Notes: generated by a model not told the origin, from the letters alone. DNA of 64,000 nt from JBCDCY01 sp039180875 (GCA_039180875.1 JBCDCY010000001.1:620001-684000), one strand, 5' to 3'. Shown: positions 1 to 8,681, numbered from the stretch's first letter. Numbers and translations are program-made.

Positions 1-34
1 GGACGTCTGAGGGCTGCGCCCGAAGAGTCCAACG

Positions 35-67
35 TCTCCGGCGGGGATATTTCCGCCAGCAAGAAGC
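35..67. repeat. Dispersed 3'-end repeat, copy A
   Basis: The core CTCCGGCGGGGATATTT lies just beyond the stop of apt. The same core recurs near 28000 (inverted), 37871 and 47980 in this window. Here the second half of the unit (GCCA..GAAGCC) is diverged, and no long hairpin is evident within the window. The copy may belong to the 3' end of apt or of a gene left of the window. Confidence 0.6.
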
Positions 68-74
68 CTGGGGG

Positions 75-611
75 TCAGGCGCCCTCGAAGGTGCAGAGGG
101 TGTGGACGTCGACGCCGAGCTTGGTGAGCTTCTCCCGGCCGCCGAGGGCGGGGAGCTCGACGACGAAGGCGGTGCCGACGATCTCTCCGCCCATGCGCTC
201 CACCAGCTTGATGCCGGCCTCTGCCGTGCCGCCGGTGGCCAGCAGATCGTCGACCAGCAGCACCTGATCGCCGGCCTCGATGGCGTCGTCGTGCATCTCC
301 ATCGTCGCGCTGGCGTATTCCAGCACATAGTCCTCTTCGATCGTCGTGCTCGGCAGCTTGCCCTTCTTCCGCACCGGCACGAAGCCGACGGAGAGCTGGT
401 GCGCCACGGCGCCGCCCAGGATGAAGCCGCGGGCCTCCAACCCCACCACGCGGTCGATCTCCATCCCCGCGAAAGGATGCAGCAGCAGGTCGATCGACAT
501 GCGAAAGCCGCGGGGATCGTTGAACAGCGTGGTGACGTCCCGGAACAGGATCCCCTCGTGCGGGAAGTCCGGAATCGTGCGGATATAGTCCTCGACCTTC
601 AGCCGCTGCAT
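75..611 (-). CDS. apt: Adenine phosphoribosyltransferase
   Basis: This cytosolic purine-salvage enzyme converts adenine and PRPP to AMP and pyrophosphate. The 178-residue product has the usual family length. The PRPP-binding motif LLVDDLLATGGT lies at about residues 118-129, and the N-terminus (VEDYIRTIPDFPHEGILFRD) is typical of Apt. The frame stays open a further 118 codons upstream, but family alignment places the start at ATG 611 (MQRLKVEDYIR). mtnP lies nearby on the same strand; MtnP releases adenine, which Apt can recycle. The two genes are separated by the small divergent pair, so they are neighbours rather than an operon. Confidence 0.96.
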   Translation of the reverse strand: MQRLKVEDYIRTIPDFPHEGILFRDVTTLFNDPRGFRMSIDLLLHPFAGMEIDRVVGLEARGFILGGAVAHQLSVGFVPVRKKGKLPSTTIEEDYVLEYASATMEMHDDAIEAGDQVLLVDDLLATGGTAEAGIKLVERMGGEIVGTAFVVELPALGGREKLTKLGVDVHTLCTFEGA

Positions 612-709
612 CGCACCCGTCCCCGCTGTTCGCGGCACCACTGTCGTGCGGTTCTGGCGGGGGTGCAAGCGTGCGGGCGCCCCGGTCGATGCCGAGGCGC
701 CCGAGGTCG

Positions 710-835
710 TCAGATCCGCTTGCGGACGTCTTTGTAGAGACGGTAGAGCGCCGATGGCAGGTACATCAGATGCGGTCTGTTCCAGTCGCGACGGTCCGCC
801 AGCGGAAGCAGCTGACGTGCGGTAAGTAAGGTCAT
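710..835 (-). CDS. Small 41-residue protein of unknown function
   Basis: A complete short frame runs ATG 835 to TGA 710 and encodes 41 residues starting MTLLTARQLLPLADRRDW. It is preceded by a near-perfect Shine-Dalgarno AGGAGG seven bases before the ATG, which is the main reason to call it. The product is basic, contains several Arg, Leu and Tyr residues, and has no clear membrane segment or signal peptide. It sits 98 bases upstream of apt on the same strand and could share its transcript. It is divergent from the RHH gene at 978. I do not recognise a family. Confidence 0.55.
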   Translation of the reverse strand: MTLLTARQLLPLADRRDWNRPHLMYLPSALYRLYKDVRKRI

Positions 836-935
836 CGCCCTGCCTCCTCTGCTTGGCGTTGTGTTCCGGAAACCCGGCCCGCATCGCTTGCGGGCACAGC
901 GCCCGTTGGCTACGGTCTAGGTTCCTTCTGGAAAT

Positions 936-954
936 GTATATACACCCTCTATAC
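936..954. promoter_or_regulatory. Candidate operator in divergent promoter region
   Basis: The AT-rich stretch between the two small divergent genes contains the palindrome GTATATAC (936-943) and an inverted pair GTATA/TATAC (936-940 and 950-954) with nine bases between. The downstream gene encodes a small DNA-binding-type protein, so an autoregulatory operator overlapping the -10 region is plausible. No -35/-10 pair is convincing enough to fix a promoter. Confidence 0.35.
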
Positions 955-977
955 GTTTTGTGCAAGAAGGCGGGGTG

Positions 978-1151
978 GTGCCGGAAAAGAAGAAGAAAAA
1001 GAAGCCCAAGGACAGCCAGCTCATCATCCGCATCGACCGGGATGAGCGCGACGCCTTCGTCGAGCGCTGCGATGAGCTTGACACCAGCGCGGCCCGCGAA
1101 ATCCGCCGTTTTATCCGGTCATTCCTGGCCGAGAACGCGCCGAAGGGCTGA
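978..1151 (+). CDS. Small ribbon-helix-helix-like protein
   Basis: The 57-residue product begins with a lysine-rich tail (PEKKKKKKPKD). It continues with a beta strand and two helices (SQLIIRIDRDERDAFVERCD, then an RxIRRFIRSFL helix), the pattern of Arc/MetJ-type ribbon-helix-helix DNA-binding proteins or antitoxins. I place the start at GTG 978 because AAGAAGG at 964-970 lies seven bases upstream; GTG 960 would have no ribosome site. It ends six bases before the convergent mtnP stop. No partner toxin gene is visible unless the 41-residue divergent frame serves that role, for which there is no sequence evidence. Likely a dimeric repressor, inferred from fold pattern only. Confidence 0.7.
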   Translation: MPEKKKKKKPKDSQLIIRIDRDERDAFVERCDELDTSAAREIRRFIRSFLAENAPKG

Positions 1152-1157
1152 GCGCAT

Positions 1158-2033
1158 CTACGCGGCGGAGACCCGGGCGAGGATCGCCGAGAGCCGCCCG
1201 GCCAGGGCCGGATCTCGCTTCTCTGGTGCGGTGAGAAGCGCGTAGTCCAGCGCACGATCGCAGCCGTGGGGGCAGGGCTGCCGCTCGGCGCCCAGCAGGG
1301 CGGGCAAGCCGGCGATCAGGTCCCGGGCCTTCTCCGCATTGCCGGTGAGGGTGGCGATGATGGCGGTGATGTCGACCTCGCCGTGCTGCGGGTGCCAGCT
1401 GTCGTAGTCGGTCACCATGGCGACGGTGGCATAGCAAAGCTCCGCCTCCCGCGCCAACTTCGCCTCCGGCATGTTGGTCATGCCGATCACGTCGGCGCCC
1501 CAGCTTTCGCGGTACATCGTCGACTCGGCGATGGAGGAGAATTGCGGCCCCTCCATCGCCAGGTAAGTGCCGCCGCGATGCACCGTGACGCCGGCCGCCT
1601 TTGCCGCTTCCTCCGCCGCGTCGCCGAGGCGTGGGCAGACCGGATGGGCCATCGAGACATGGGCGACCAGCCCCTCGCCGAAGAACGACTTCTCCCGCGC
1701 GAAGGTGCGGTCGATAAACTGGTCGACGATGACGAAGTCGCCGGGCGCCATCTCCTCCCGAAAGCTGCCGCAGGCGGAGAGGGAGAAGACGTCCGTCACG
1801 CCCGAGCGCTTCAACGCGTCGATGTTGGCGCGGTAATTGATCGAGGTGGGCGACTGCACATGGCCCCGGCTGTGGCGCGGTAGGAAGGCCATTTTGACCC
1901 CCCCGAGGCTGCCGAACAGGATCTCGTCGGAGGGTGCGCCCCACGGCGTCTCTACCGCGCGCCACTCGGCCCCCTCGAGGCCGTCGATCTCGTAGATCCC
2001 GCTGCCGCCGATCACGCCGATCATCGTGTCCAT
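1158..2033 (-). CDS. mtnP: S-methyl-5'-thioadenosine phosphorylase
   Basis: This enzyme phosphorolyses methylthioadenosine, a by-product of polyamine and homoserine-lactone synthesis, to adenine and methylthioribose-1-phosphate. The 291-residue product begins IGVIGGSGIYEID and contains LPRHSRGH, INYRANIDALK, EGPQFSSIAES, MTNMPEAKLARE and VTDYDSWH, all hallmarks of the MtnP/PNP family. The ATG at 2033 is preceded by GAGGAG. Its stop is followed by the convergent RHH gene; upstream a flavin reductase-like gene ends 11 bases away on the same strand, suggesting a shared transcript. apt lies downstream beyond the small genes. Confidence 0.96.
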   Translation of the reverse strand: MDTMIGVIGGSGIYEIDGLEGAEWRAVETPWGAPSDEILFGSLGGVKMAFLPRHSRGHVQSPTSINYRANIDALKRSGVTDVFSLSACGSFREEMAPGDFVIVDQFIDRTFAREKSFFGEGLVAHVSMAHPVCPRLGDAAEEAAKAAGVTVHRGGTYLAMEGPQFSSIAESTMYRESWGADVIGMTNMPEAKLAREAELCYATVAMVTDYDSWHPQHGEVDITAIIATLTGNAEKARDLIAGLPALLGAERQPCPHGCDRALDYALLTAPEKRDPALAGRLSAILARVSAA

Positions 2034-2044
2034 CGTGCCTCTCC

Positions 2045-2656
2045 TCACGCCTCGTCCGGCCGCCGCATCGCGAAGACCTCTCGCACAGCCGCGTAGTCGT
2101 GATAGCCGAGACGGGCGAGGGGGCGGTAGCGGGTGGGATCGACCATGCCGTCGACGATCGCGTCGTCGTCGATGTGGATGCCGACGACCTCGCCAAAGAC
2201 CACCGTGCTCTCGCCGCCCGGCAACTCCACGACCTGCCAGAGGGTGCATTCGAGCGCTGCCGGAGCCCCGGCGACCCGAGGGGCGCCGACCACCGTCGAA
2301 GGCGCCTTCTCCAGCCCCGCGGCGGCGAATTCGTCGATCCCAGCCGGGGCGTGCTGGGCCGAGCGGTTCATCGCGTCGCGCAATGCCTCCGGCACGATGT
2401 TGACCACGAACTCCCCCGTGGCGCGGATGTTGGCCAGCGTGTCCTTGCGCTCCCCCGCGCCGAGCTTCGCGCCGGTGGAGGAGTACATCACCATTGGCGG
2501 CGTATAGGCGACGGCGTTGAAGAAGGAGTAGGGGGCGAGGTTGGCGATGCAGGCGTCATCGACGGTGGAGATCCAGCCGATCGGGCGCGGGGCGACGATA
2601 GCGCCGAAGGGATTGTGCGGCAGACCATGGGCGTCGATGCCAGGGCGATAGAACAT
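2045..2656 (-). CDS. Flavin reductase-like (FMN-binding split barrel) protein
   Basis: The 203-residue protein has the family opening, with PRPIGWIST at about 23-31 and NLAPYSFFNAV at about 39-49, where flavin reductase-like split-barrel proteins bind FMN. It also carries the conserved TGEFVVNIV segment. Such proteins reduce flavin for oxygenases or act as stand-alone oxidoreductases. The substrate cannot be inferred here. It is the first gene of a likely two-gene unit with mtnP, with an 11-base gap. No dedicated oxygenase gene lies nearby. Confidence 0.88.
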   Translation of the reverse strand: MFYRPGIDAHGLPHNPFGAIVAPRPIGWISTVDDACIANLAPYSFFNAVAYTPPMVMYSSTGAKLGAGERKDTLANIRATGEFVVNIVPEALRDAMNRSAQHAPAGIDEFAAAGLEKAPSTVVGAPRVAGAPAALECTLWQVVELPGGESTVVFGEVVGIHIDDDAIVDGMVDPTRYRPLARLGYHDYAAVREVFAMRRPDEA

Positions 2657-2817
2657 GGCGGGGGGATCTCCGTTTGCCGGCCGGCCCGGCGCATGCTAGC
2701 GACGGCCGGGCGGAAGGCCAGGGGAAATCGCCGATGATCGGTCGGTCTGCGGTGCGCGGTTTGCGATGGGGGTGATCTGCCGCCCCCACCCCTCCGTTTT
2801 CCAAGCCCGATCCCTCC

Positions 2818-3321
2818 ATGTTCCGACTTCTTCCCGAAAGCGAGGCCGACGCGCCTGAGGTCGAGATGCTCTACGACCTGGTGTTCGCGCCCGGGCGCCT
2901 GGCGCTCTCCTCCTACCGCCTGCGCGACGGGGTGGCGCCGATCGCGGCCCTCAACCACATCGCCCGGGACGAGTTCGATGCGGTGGTGGGCGCGATCCGC
3001 TACTGGCCGGTGCGCATCGGCGGGGCGGGTCTGCCCGCCCTGCTGCTCGGCCCCGTGGCGGTGCATCCGACCCGGCAGGGGGAGGGGCTGGGCGCCCTGC
3101 TGATCGCCGAGACGCTGGAGATGGCGGAAGAGGCAGGCTGGACCCGCGTCCTGCTGATCGGCGACGCGCCCTACTACGGCCGTTTCGGCTTTCGCCGGGA
3201 TCTGGCCGCGGGCCTGACCTTCCCGCCGCCGACCAATCCGGAGCGGGTGCTGGCCCGGGCGCTGAGCGCCGGCGCGATGGACGATGTTGCCGGCGATGTG
3301 CTGCCCTGGACGGCCGGTTGA
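2818..3321 (+). CDS. GNAT family N-acetyltransferase (YhbS-like)
   Basis: The 167-residue protein matches the COG3153 (YhbS) branch of GNAT acetyltransferases. It carries LLLGPVAVHPTRQGEGLG (about 76-93), which holds the acetyl-CoA pyrophosphate-binding Q/RxxGxG/A element, then a C-terminal Y-Y-x-R-F-G-F motif typical of this branch. The substrate is unknown. It stands alone on the plus strand and converges with ptsP ten bases beyond its stop. Confidence 0.9.
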   Translation: MFRLLPESEADAPEVEMLYDLVFAPGRLALSSYRLRDGVAPIAALNHIARDEFDAVVGAIRYWPVRIGGAGLPALLLGPVAVHPTRQGEGLGALLIAETLEMAEEAGWTRVLLIGDAPYYGRFGFRRDLAAGLTFPPPTNPERVLARALSAGAMDDVAGDVLPWTAG

Positions 3322-3331
3322 GGCAAGCGGC

Positions 3332-5605
3332 CTAGACCGGCGCGCCCTGGGCGTGCAGCCATTCCATCACCGCAGCCCGCACCGATTGGGCGCCGGAGCG
3401 GCGGGCCCGGTCGATCACCCGGCGGGCCTCGGCCAGATCGACCGACCGCAGCAGCCGCTTCACCGGCCCGATGGAGGCCGGGCGCATCGACAGGCTGCGG
3501 ATGCCCATGGCGACGAAGCACAGCGCCTCCACCGGCCGCCCCGCGTCCTCGCCGCAGAACGACACCGGCGTGGCGAGCGCGTCGCAGCGCGCCGCGATCT
3601 GCTCGACGAAGGTGAGGAAGCTGACGTTCAGGGTGTCGTAGCGCCGGCGCACCCGCTCGTTCTCCCGATCGGCGGCGAAGAAGAACTGCTTCAGGTCGTT
3701 GCCGCCGATCGAGATGAAATCGGCGAGCTTGAAGAACTGATCCGGCGCGAAGGCGAGGCTCGGCGTCTCCAGCATCGCGCCGATCTCCAGCCGCTCGGGC
3801 ACGGCATGGCCGAGCGCCCGCTCGCGCTCCACCTCCAGCAGCAGACGATTGCGCGCCTCCCGGAACTCGTCGAACTGGGCGATGAAGGGAAACATCACCG
3901 ACAGCGGCCGTCCCGCCGCCCCCCGCAGCAGCGCCTGCAATTGCATCCGCATCACCCCGGCGCGATCCAGGCCGACCCGGATGGCGCGCCAGCCGAGGGC
4001 GGGGTTCGGCTCCTCCGTCCGCCGCATGTAGGGCAGCACCTTGTCGGAGCCGATGTCGAGGGTGCGAAAGACCACCCGATGCCCCTTGGCCGCGTCCATC
4101 ACCCGGCCGTAAAGCGCCGCCTGCTCCGCCCGCCGGGGCACCCGGCTGCGGATCAGGAACTGCAATTCAGTGCGGTAGAGGCCGACGCCCTCCGCCCCGG
4201 AGCTGTCGAAGGACGGCAGATCGGCCATCAGGCCGGCGTTCATGTGCATCGCCACCTGCACGCCGTCGCGGGTCTCGGCCGGCAGATGGCGGAGGCTGGC
4301 ATAAGCCTCCTTCGCCTGGGCCCGCATCGCCACCTTTTCCCGGCAAGCGTTGGCGACGCTCTCCTCCGGGCGCAGATGGACCATGCCGTCCTCGCCGTCG
4401 ACGAAGATCGGATCGCCGGTGAGCGCCTCTGCCGTGATGCGCTGGGCCTGCACGATGAGCGGGATGGCGAGGGACCGGGCGACGACGGCGGCGTGCGAGC
4501 CGACGGAGCCCTCCTCCAGCACCACGCCGCCAAGCTGGCGGCCGTAGTCCAGCAGCTCCGCCGGTCCGATGCTGCGGGCCACCAGGATCGCCCCCTGGGG
4601 CACCGGCTCCCCATCGTTGTTCTGCCGGCCGACCAGAAGGCGGAGCAGGCGGTTCGAGAGATCGTCGAGGTCGTGCAATCGGTCGCGCAGATAGGCGTCG
4701 CTCACCCGGGCCATGCGATTGCGGATCGAGCTCTGCTCACGCTCCACCGCCACCTCGGCGGCGAGGCCGCTTTGAACGGAGGTTTCCAGCCGGCGGATCC
4801 AGCCCTTGTCGGTGGCGAACATCCGAAAGGTCTCCAACACCTCGCGGTGTTCGCTGGTCGGTACGTCGCGGGTCGAGGCGAGCATCTGATCGACCTCGCG
4901 CAGCAAGGCCTCGAGCGCGGCATGCAGCCGGGCCCGCTCCACCTCCGGATCCTCGGCCACCGGGTTGGCGACGACGATCTTCGGTTCGTGCAGCAGCACG
5001 GGCCCCTCCGCCACCCCCTCCTGCGCCACGATCGCCTTGATGCTGAGGGGGCGCGTGTGGGGCGCGGCGAGCGCCAGCCCGGGGCCGGTGAAGGCGCCGA
5101 GCTCTGCCATCTCGGCCAGCACCATGGCCACGACCTCAAGCCCGTAGACCGCGTCCTCGCTGTAGCGCTCGGGTTGGGTCGCCTGCACGACCAAGACGCC
5201 CAGCACCTGGCCGAGGCGCTGGATCGGTACGCCGAGGAAGGCGGAGTAGACCCCCTCTCCGGTCTCGGGCATGTAGCGAAAACCGCGGGTCTTGGGCGCA
5301 TCGGCGGTGTTGATCGGGATGGCGCGTTCGGCGATCCGGCCGACCAGTCCCTCGCCCACCCGCATCCGGGTCTGGTGCACCGCCTCGGCGTTCAAGCCCT
5401 CGGTCGCGCACAGCTCCAGCGTGCGCTCGTCGCGGCGGAGGTAGATTGAGCAGACATCGCTGCCCATCGAGGGCGCGATGATCTCCACCACCCGATCCAG
5501 CCGCTCCTGCCCGGCGCCGGCCTGGGCCAGCACCTCCCTGAGGCGGCGGAGCAGGGTGCGGCTGTCGACCGCCCCGTCGCGCTCCGCGCTCGGCGCATGG
5601 CTCAC
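3332..5605 (-). CDS. ptsP: PEP-protein phosphotransferase of the nitrogen PTS (EI-Ntr)
   Basis: EI-Ntr takes phosphate from phosphoenolpyruvate and passes it to NPr and EIIA-Ntr, linking nitrogen and potassium status to regulation. The 757-residue product has an N-terminal GAF domain (about 15-165), the phosphohistidine domain with GSHAAVVARSLAIP, and the PEP-binding barrel with GVGLYRTELQFL and the C-terminal VSFCGEDAGRP. The last holds the catalytic cysteine, with E-D instead of the usual E-M. Length and order match PtsP rather than sugar-PTS enzyme I. The start appears to be GTG 5605. It lies 12 bases after lysC, and the lysC-ptsP order is common in Alphaproteobacteria. Confidence 0.96.
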   Translation of the reverse strand: MSHAPSAERDGAVDSRTLLRRLREVLAQAGAGQERLDRVVEIIAPSMGSDVCSIYLRRDERTLELCATEGLNAEAVHQTRMRVGEGLVGRIAERAIPINTADAPKTRGFRYMPETGEGVYSAFLGVPIQRLGQVLGVLVVQATQPERYSEDAVYGLEVVAMVLAEMAELGAFTGPGLALAAPHTRPLSIKAIVAQEGVAEGPVLLHEPKIVVANPVAEDPEVERARLHAALEALLREVDQMLASTRDVPTSEHREVLETFRMFATDKGWIRRLETSVQSGLAAEVAVEREQSSIRNRMARVSDAYLRDRLHDLDDLSNRLLRLLVGRQNNDGEPVPQGAILVARSIGPAELLDYGRQLGGVVLEEGSVGSHAAVVARSLAIPLIVQAQRITAEALTGDPIFVDGEDGMVHLRPEESVANACREKVAMRAQAKEAYASLRHLPAETRDGVQVAMHMNAGLMADLPSFDSSGAEGVGLYRTELQFLIRSRVPRRAEQAALYGRVMDAAKGHRVVFRTLDIGSDKVLPYMRRTEEPNPALGWRAIRVGLDRAGVMRMQLQALLRGAAGRPLSVMFPFIAQFDEFREARNRLLLEVERERALGHAVPERLEIGAMLETPSLAFAPDQFFKLADFISIGGNDLKQFFFAADRENERVRRRYDTLNVSFLTFVEQIAARCDALATPVSFCGEDAGRPVEALCFVAMGIRSLSMRPASIGPVKRLLRSVDLAEARRVIDRARRSGAQSVRAAVMEWLHAQGAPV

Positions 5606-5617
5606 GCTCCCGGGCCC

Positions 5618-6844
5618 TCAGCCGGCTTTTTCAAGCTCGAACGCATCGTGAAGCGCCTGTATCGCCAGCTCCATGTACTTGCGATCGACGAGGACGGAGA
5701 CCTTGATCTCCGAGGTGGTGATGACCTTGATGTTGACGTTTTCAGCCGCAAGCGCGGTGAACATGCGCGAGGCGACGCCGACATGGCTGCGCATGCCGAT
5801 GCCGACGACGGAGACCTTGGCGACGTCGGTGTCGGCCACCAGCTCGCGGTAGTTGATCTCGCCGGATTGCTGCGCCGCCTCCACTGCGGCGCGGGCGCGG
5901 TCTACGTCCTCCACCGCGCAGGAGAAGGTCATGTCGGTGCGCCCATCCTCCGAGATGTTCTGCACGATCATGTCGACATTCACGCCGGCCTCGGCCAGCG
6001 GGCCGAAGATCGCGGCGGCCACCCCCGGTCGGTCGGCGACGGAGACCAGGGTCATCTTCGCCTCATCGCGGGAGAAGGCCACACCGGCGACGATGTTCGA
6101 TTCCATGATCTCCTCCTCCGCGCAGACCAGGGTGCCGGGCGCATCGTTAAAGCTCGACAGCACCTGAAGCGGCACGTTGTAGCGCATCGCCAGCTCGACG
6201 GAGCGGGTTTGCAGCACCTTGGCGCCGAGCGATGCGAGCTCCAGCATCTCCTCATAGGCGATGCGGTGCAACTTGCGCGCCTTGCCGGTGATGCGCGGGT
6301 CGGTGGTATAGACCCCGTCGACGTCGGTGTAGATATCGCAGCGCTCCGCCCCCAGGGCGGCGGCAAAGGCGACGGCGGTGGTGTCGGATCCGCCGCGGCC
6401 GAGGGTGGTGATCCGGCCCTCGGCGCTGAGGCCCTGAAAGCCGGCGATCACCGCGTGGGTGCCTTGGGCGAAGCGCTCCGCTAGCTTTTCGGTCTCGATC
6501 CGCTCGATGCGCGCCGCGCCGTGGGCCGAGCTAGTGCGCACCGGCACCTGCCAGCCCTGCCAGGACCGTGCGTCGATGCCGAGGGATTGCAGCCGAAGCG
6601 CCAGGAGGCCCGCCGTCACGTTCTCGCCCGAGGCGACGACGGCGTCGTATTCCCGCGCGTCGTAGAGCACCGAGGTGCCGCGCACCCAGCCGACCAGCTC
6701 GTTGGTGCGACCAGCCATGGCCGAGACGATGACGGCGACGTCGTAGCCCGCCTCCACCTCCCGCGCGACGCGGTCGGCGACGTTGGCGATGCGCTCGAGA
6801 TCGGCGACCGAGGTGCCGCCGAATTTCATCACCAGCCGGGGCAT
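5618..6844 (-). CDS. lysC: Aspartate kinase
   Basis: It phosphorylates aspartate in the first step toward lysine, threonine, methionine and diaminopimelate. The 408-residue product opens with VMKFGGTSVADLERI, the kinase signature, and carries GFQGLSAEGRITTLGRGGSD in the catalytic domain. Two ACT domains follow (about 265-400), which normally bind the feedback amino acids. The length is that of the monofunctional class. It starts at ATG 6844 and is followed 12 bases later by ptsP, so the two are probably cotranscribed. Confidence 0.97.
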   Translation of the reverse strand: MPRLVMKFGGTSVADLERIANVADRVAREVEAGYDVAVIVSAMAGRTNELVGWVRGTSVLYDAREYDAVVASGENVTAGLLALRLQSLGIDARSWQGWQVPVRTSSAHGAARIERIETEKLAERFAQGTHAVIAGFQGLSAEGRITTLGRGGSDTTAVAFAAALGAERCDIYTDVDGVYTTDPRITGKARKLHRIAYEEMLELASLGAKVLQTRSVELAMRYNVPLQVLSSFNDAPGTLVCAEEEIMESNIVAGVAFSRDEAKMTLVSVADRPGVAAAIFGPLAEAGVNVDMIVQNISEDGRTDMTFSCAVEDVDRARAAVEAAQQSGEINYRELVADTDVAKVSVVGIGMRSHVGVASRMFTALAAENVNIKVITTSEIKVSVLVDRKYMELAIQALHDAFELEKAG

Positions 6845-6948
6845 GGCGCCGGGCTCCCCTCTGCCGAACGGGCCCCGCCGTCATATCGGGGGCTCCCGCC
6901 CGTCGCAAGCGAGGGGGCGGGCTGGCCGGCAGACCGCGGCCCCGGCCG

Positions 6949-8391
6949 TCAGCCCGATCGTGCCGACGGCCCGCGCTTCTTCTTGCGGTTCAGCCAGAAC
7001 GGCGGGATGTCGCCCGCCATGATGGAGCCGTAGGGGTCGATGTAGTCGACGATCTCGGCCAGGCCGTAGCTCTGGATCTGCGCGACCACCGAGGACGCAT
7101 CCTTGTAGCTCGACGGCAGTTCGGAGGCGTCGATGCCCCCGGCGAAGAAGCGCACGTCGAGCCCCGCCGTCTCGGCCTTGAGCGCCTGCTCCGGCGTCGT
7201 GGCCCCCATGCGCCGCTTATGCGCCGTACGGGAGACGTTGCGTCCCGCGCCGTGCGGGCTGAAGCCGAGGCCGTGGGCCGCATCCTTGCCGCGCACCACA
7301 AGCACCGGCTCCGCCATGTTGAGCGGGATCATCGTCAGCCCGGTGGCGTCGGCGGCATAGTCGTCCCAAGCCGGGGTCGCGCCCTTGCCGTGGTAGAACA
7401 GATCGCCCCGCTTGAAGACGAAGTTGTGTTCGTTCCAGAAGCGGTCGGCGAGGGCGCCGCCAGCCATCTCCACCGCCCGATCATGGATGGCCTCGTGGTT
7501 GGCTTTGGTCCAGGCCCGCATCAGCTGCAGCGCCGCCCAATAGGCCTGGCCATCCTCGCTGTCGGCCGGGATCCAGGCGTTCTGGCGCTGGGTCTCGGGC
7601 GAGACCGCCTGACGGTGACGCTCTGCCGCCGCCATGCCGGCCTTGTAGACCATCGCCCCCGGCCCGCGAGAGCCGTGGTGGCTGATCAGCATGGTCCGCC
7701 CGGTGTTGCGGGAGCGGCCGACGAACAAGAAGTGGTTGCCGTCGCCCTGGGTGCCGAAATGCGCCTCGGCCAGGTTGCGGGTTTTCTCGCCTTTGGTGAA
7801 CGGGTTCTCGCGCAGCGCCGCGGCGATCTCGGCCGGCGGCGTCCAGCGCCGATCGGCCGACCGGCCGCCGGGGCCGAAATGGGTCACCGCCTGGGCCGCA
7901 TCCAGCGCCACCTTGGGCTCCAGCGTCCCGAGGTCGGAGAGCATGACGGAGCAGCAGATATCGGCTGAGTGCATGCCCGGGTGAATGGCGTTCCGCGCGG
8001 CCACGACCCCGCCCACCGGGATGGTGCCGACCGGGCCGGCGGGGCAGGCATCGGGCATCATCGCGCCCGCCTCGACGGTCGGCACGCGCATCAGCTCGGT
8101 CATCGTCTCGCGCACCTTCGCGACGTTCTTTTCCTCGTCGGGGTGCGCGGCGTCGATGTTGGCGTGGAACGGCAGGGCGTTCGCCGCGCGCAGCCCCTGC
8201 TGCACCGGCGCCGGCGGGATCTCCGCCGCCAGGACGTCGCGGATCTTGACTAGGCCGTAGCCTTCCGCCCGCATCGCGTTGGCCTGGGCCAGAAGCTCGG
8301 GATAGCGCGGGCCGGGGGGATGGCCCCAGTCCCTCAGATGGTTGCCCGTGACGGGCTCGAAGTCGGTCGGCTCAGCCATGGCACTCGACAT
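6949..8391 (-). CDS. rtcB: RtcB family RNA ligase
   Basis: RtcB joins RNA 2',3'-cyclic phosphate or 3'-phosphate ends to 5'-OH ends, using GTP and divalent metal, in RNA repair. The 480-residue product retains the key elements: HSADICCSV with the Asp and Cys metal ligands (about 141-149), GDGNHFLFVG (about 216-225), SHHGSRGPG (about 237-245), and PHGAGRNVSR (about 379-388), whose histidine is the guanylylated residue. It is a diverged branch compared with E. coli RtcB, where DIGCGM replaces DICCSV. ATG 8391 and ATG 8379 are both possible starts and neither has a good ribosome site. The gene lies 113 bases downstream of tRNA-Pro on the same strand. No rtcA, rtcR or archease gene is nearby. Confidence 0.93.
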   Translation of the reverse strand: MSSAMAEPTDFEPVTGNHLRDWGHPPGPRYPELLAQANAMRAEGYGLVKIRDVLAAEIPPAPVQQGLRAANALPFHANIDAAHPDEEKNVAKVRETMTELMRVPTVEAGAMMPDACPAGPVGTIPVGGVVAARNAIHPGMHSADICCSVMLSDLGTLEPKVALDAAQAVTHFGPGGRSADRRWTPPAEIAAALRENPFTKGEKTRNLAEAHFGTQGDGNHFLFVGRSRNTGRTMLISHHGSRGPGAMVYKAGMAAAERHRQAVSPETQRQNAWIPADSEDGQAYWAALQLMRAWTKANHEAIHDRAVEMAGGALADRFWNEHNFVFKRGDLFYHGKGATPAWDDYAADATGLTMIPLNMAEPVLVVRGKDAAHGLGFSPHGAGRNVSRTAHKRRMGATTPEQALKAETAGLDVRFFAGGIDASELPSSYKDASSVVAQIQSYGLAEIVDYIDPYGSIMAGDIPPFWLNRKKKRGPSARSG

Positions 8392-8504
8392 CACGACGCC
8401 CGACGGCCCAGCCGCGCCGACGGATCACTACGAGGGGGAAGGGGCGATGATCGCGGGACGTCCGGCGGACGGCTACCTGCGATCCAGCGGGCGCCCGTCC
8501 CAAC

Positions 8505-8581
8505 TGGTCGGAGTGGCGAGATTCGAACTCACGACCCCTGCCTCCCGAAGACAGTGCTCTACCAGGCTGAGCTACACTCCG
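8505..8581 (-). tRNA. tRNA-Pro (anticodon CGG)
   Basis: The minus strand folds into a complete cloverleaf: acceptor CGGAGTG/CACTCCG, D arm GCTC/GAGC, anticodon stem CTGTC/GGCAG with loop TTCGGGA (anticodon CGG), and a T arm with TTCGAAT. The 3' CCA is encoded. It reads proline codon CCG. The rtcB gene follows downstream. Confidence 0.97.
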
Positions 8582-8681
8582 ACGGCGCGGATATAGCCGA
8601 GCGACCCGGGCCGCGCAAGCGCGCGGAGCGGCGCTTTTCCCTTGCGAGGCGCACCCCGCAGCAGTAAGCAACGCCCCGCAT

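Noticed and set aside
960..977. Upstream GTG start for the ribbon-helix-helix gene
   Set aside because: The AAGAAGG ribosome site lies downstream of this GTG, so GTG 978 is the likelier start.
3284..5449. A 721-codon plus-strand frame opposite ptsP
   Set aside because: Shadow of ptsP, which has full family motifs in order.
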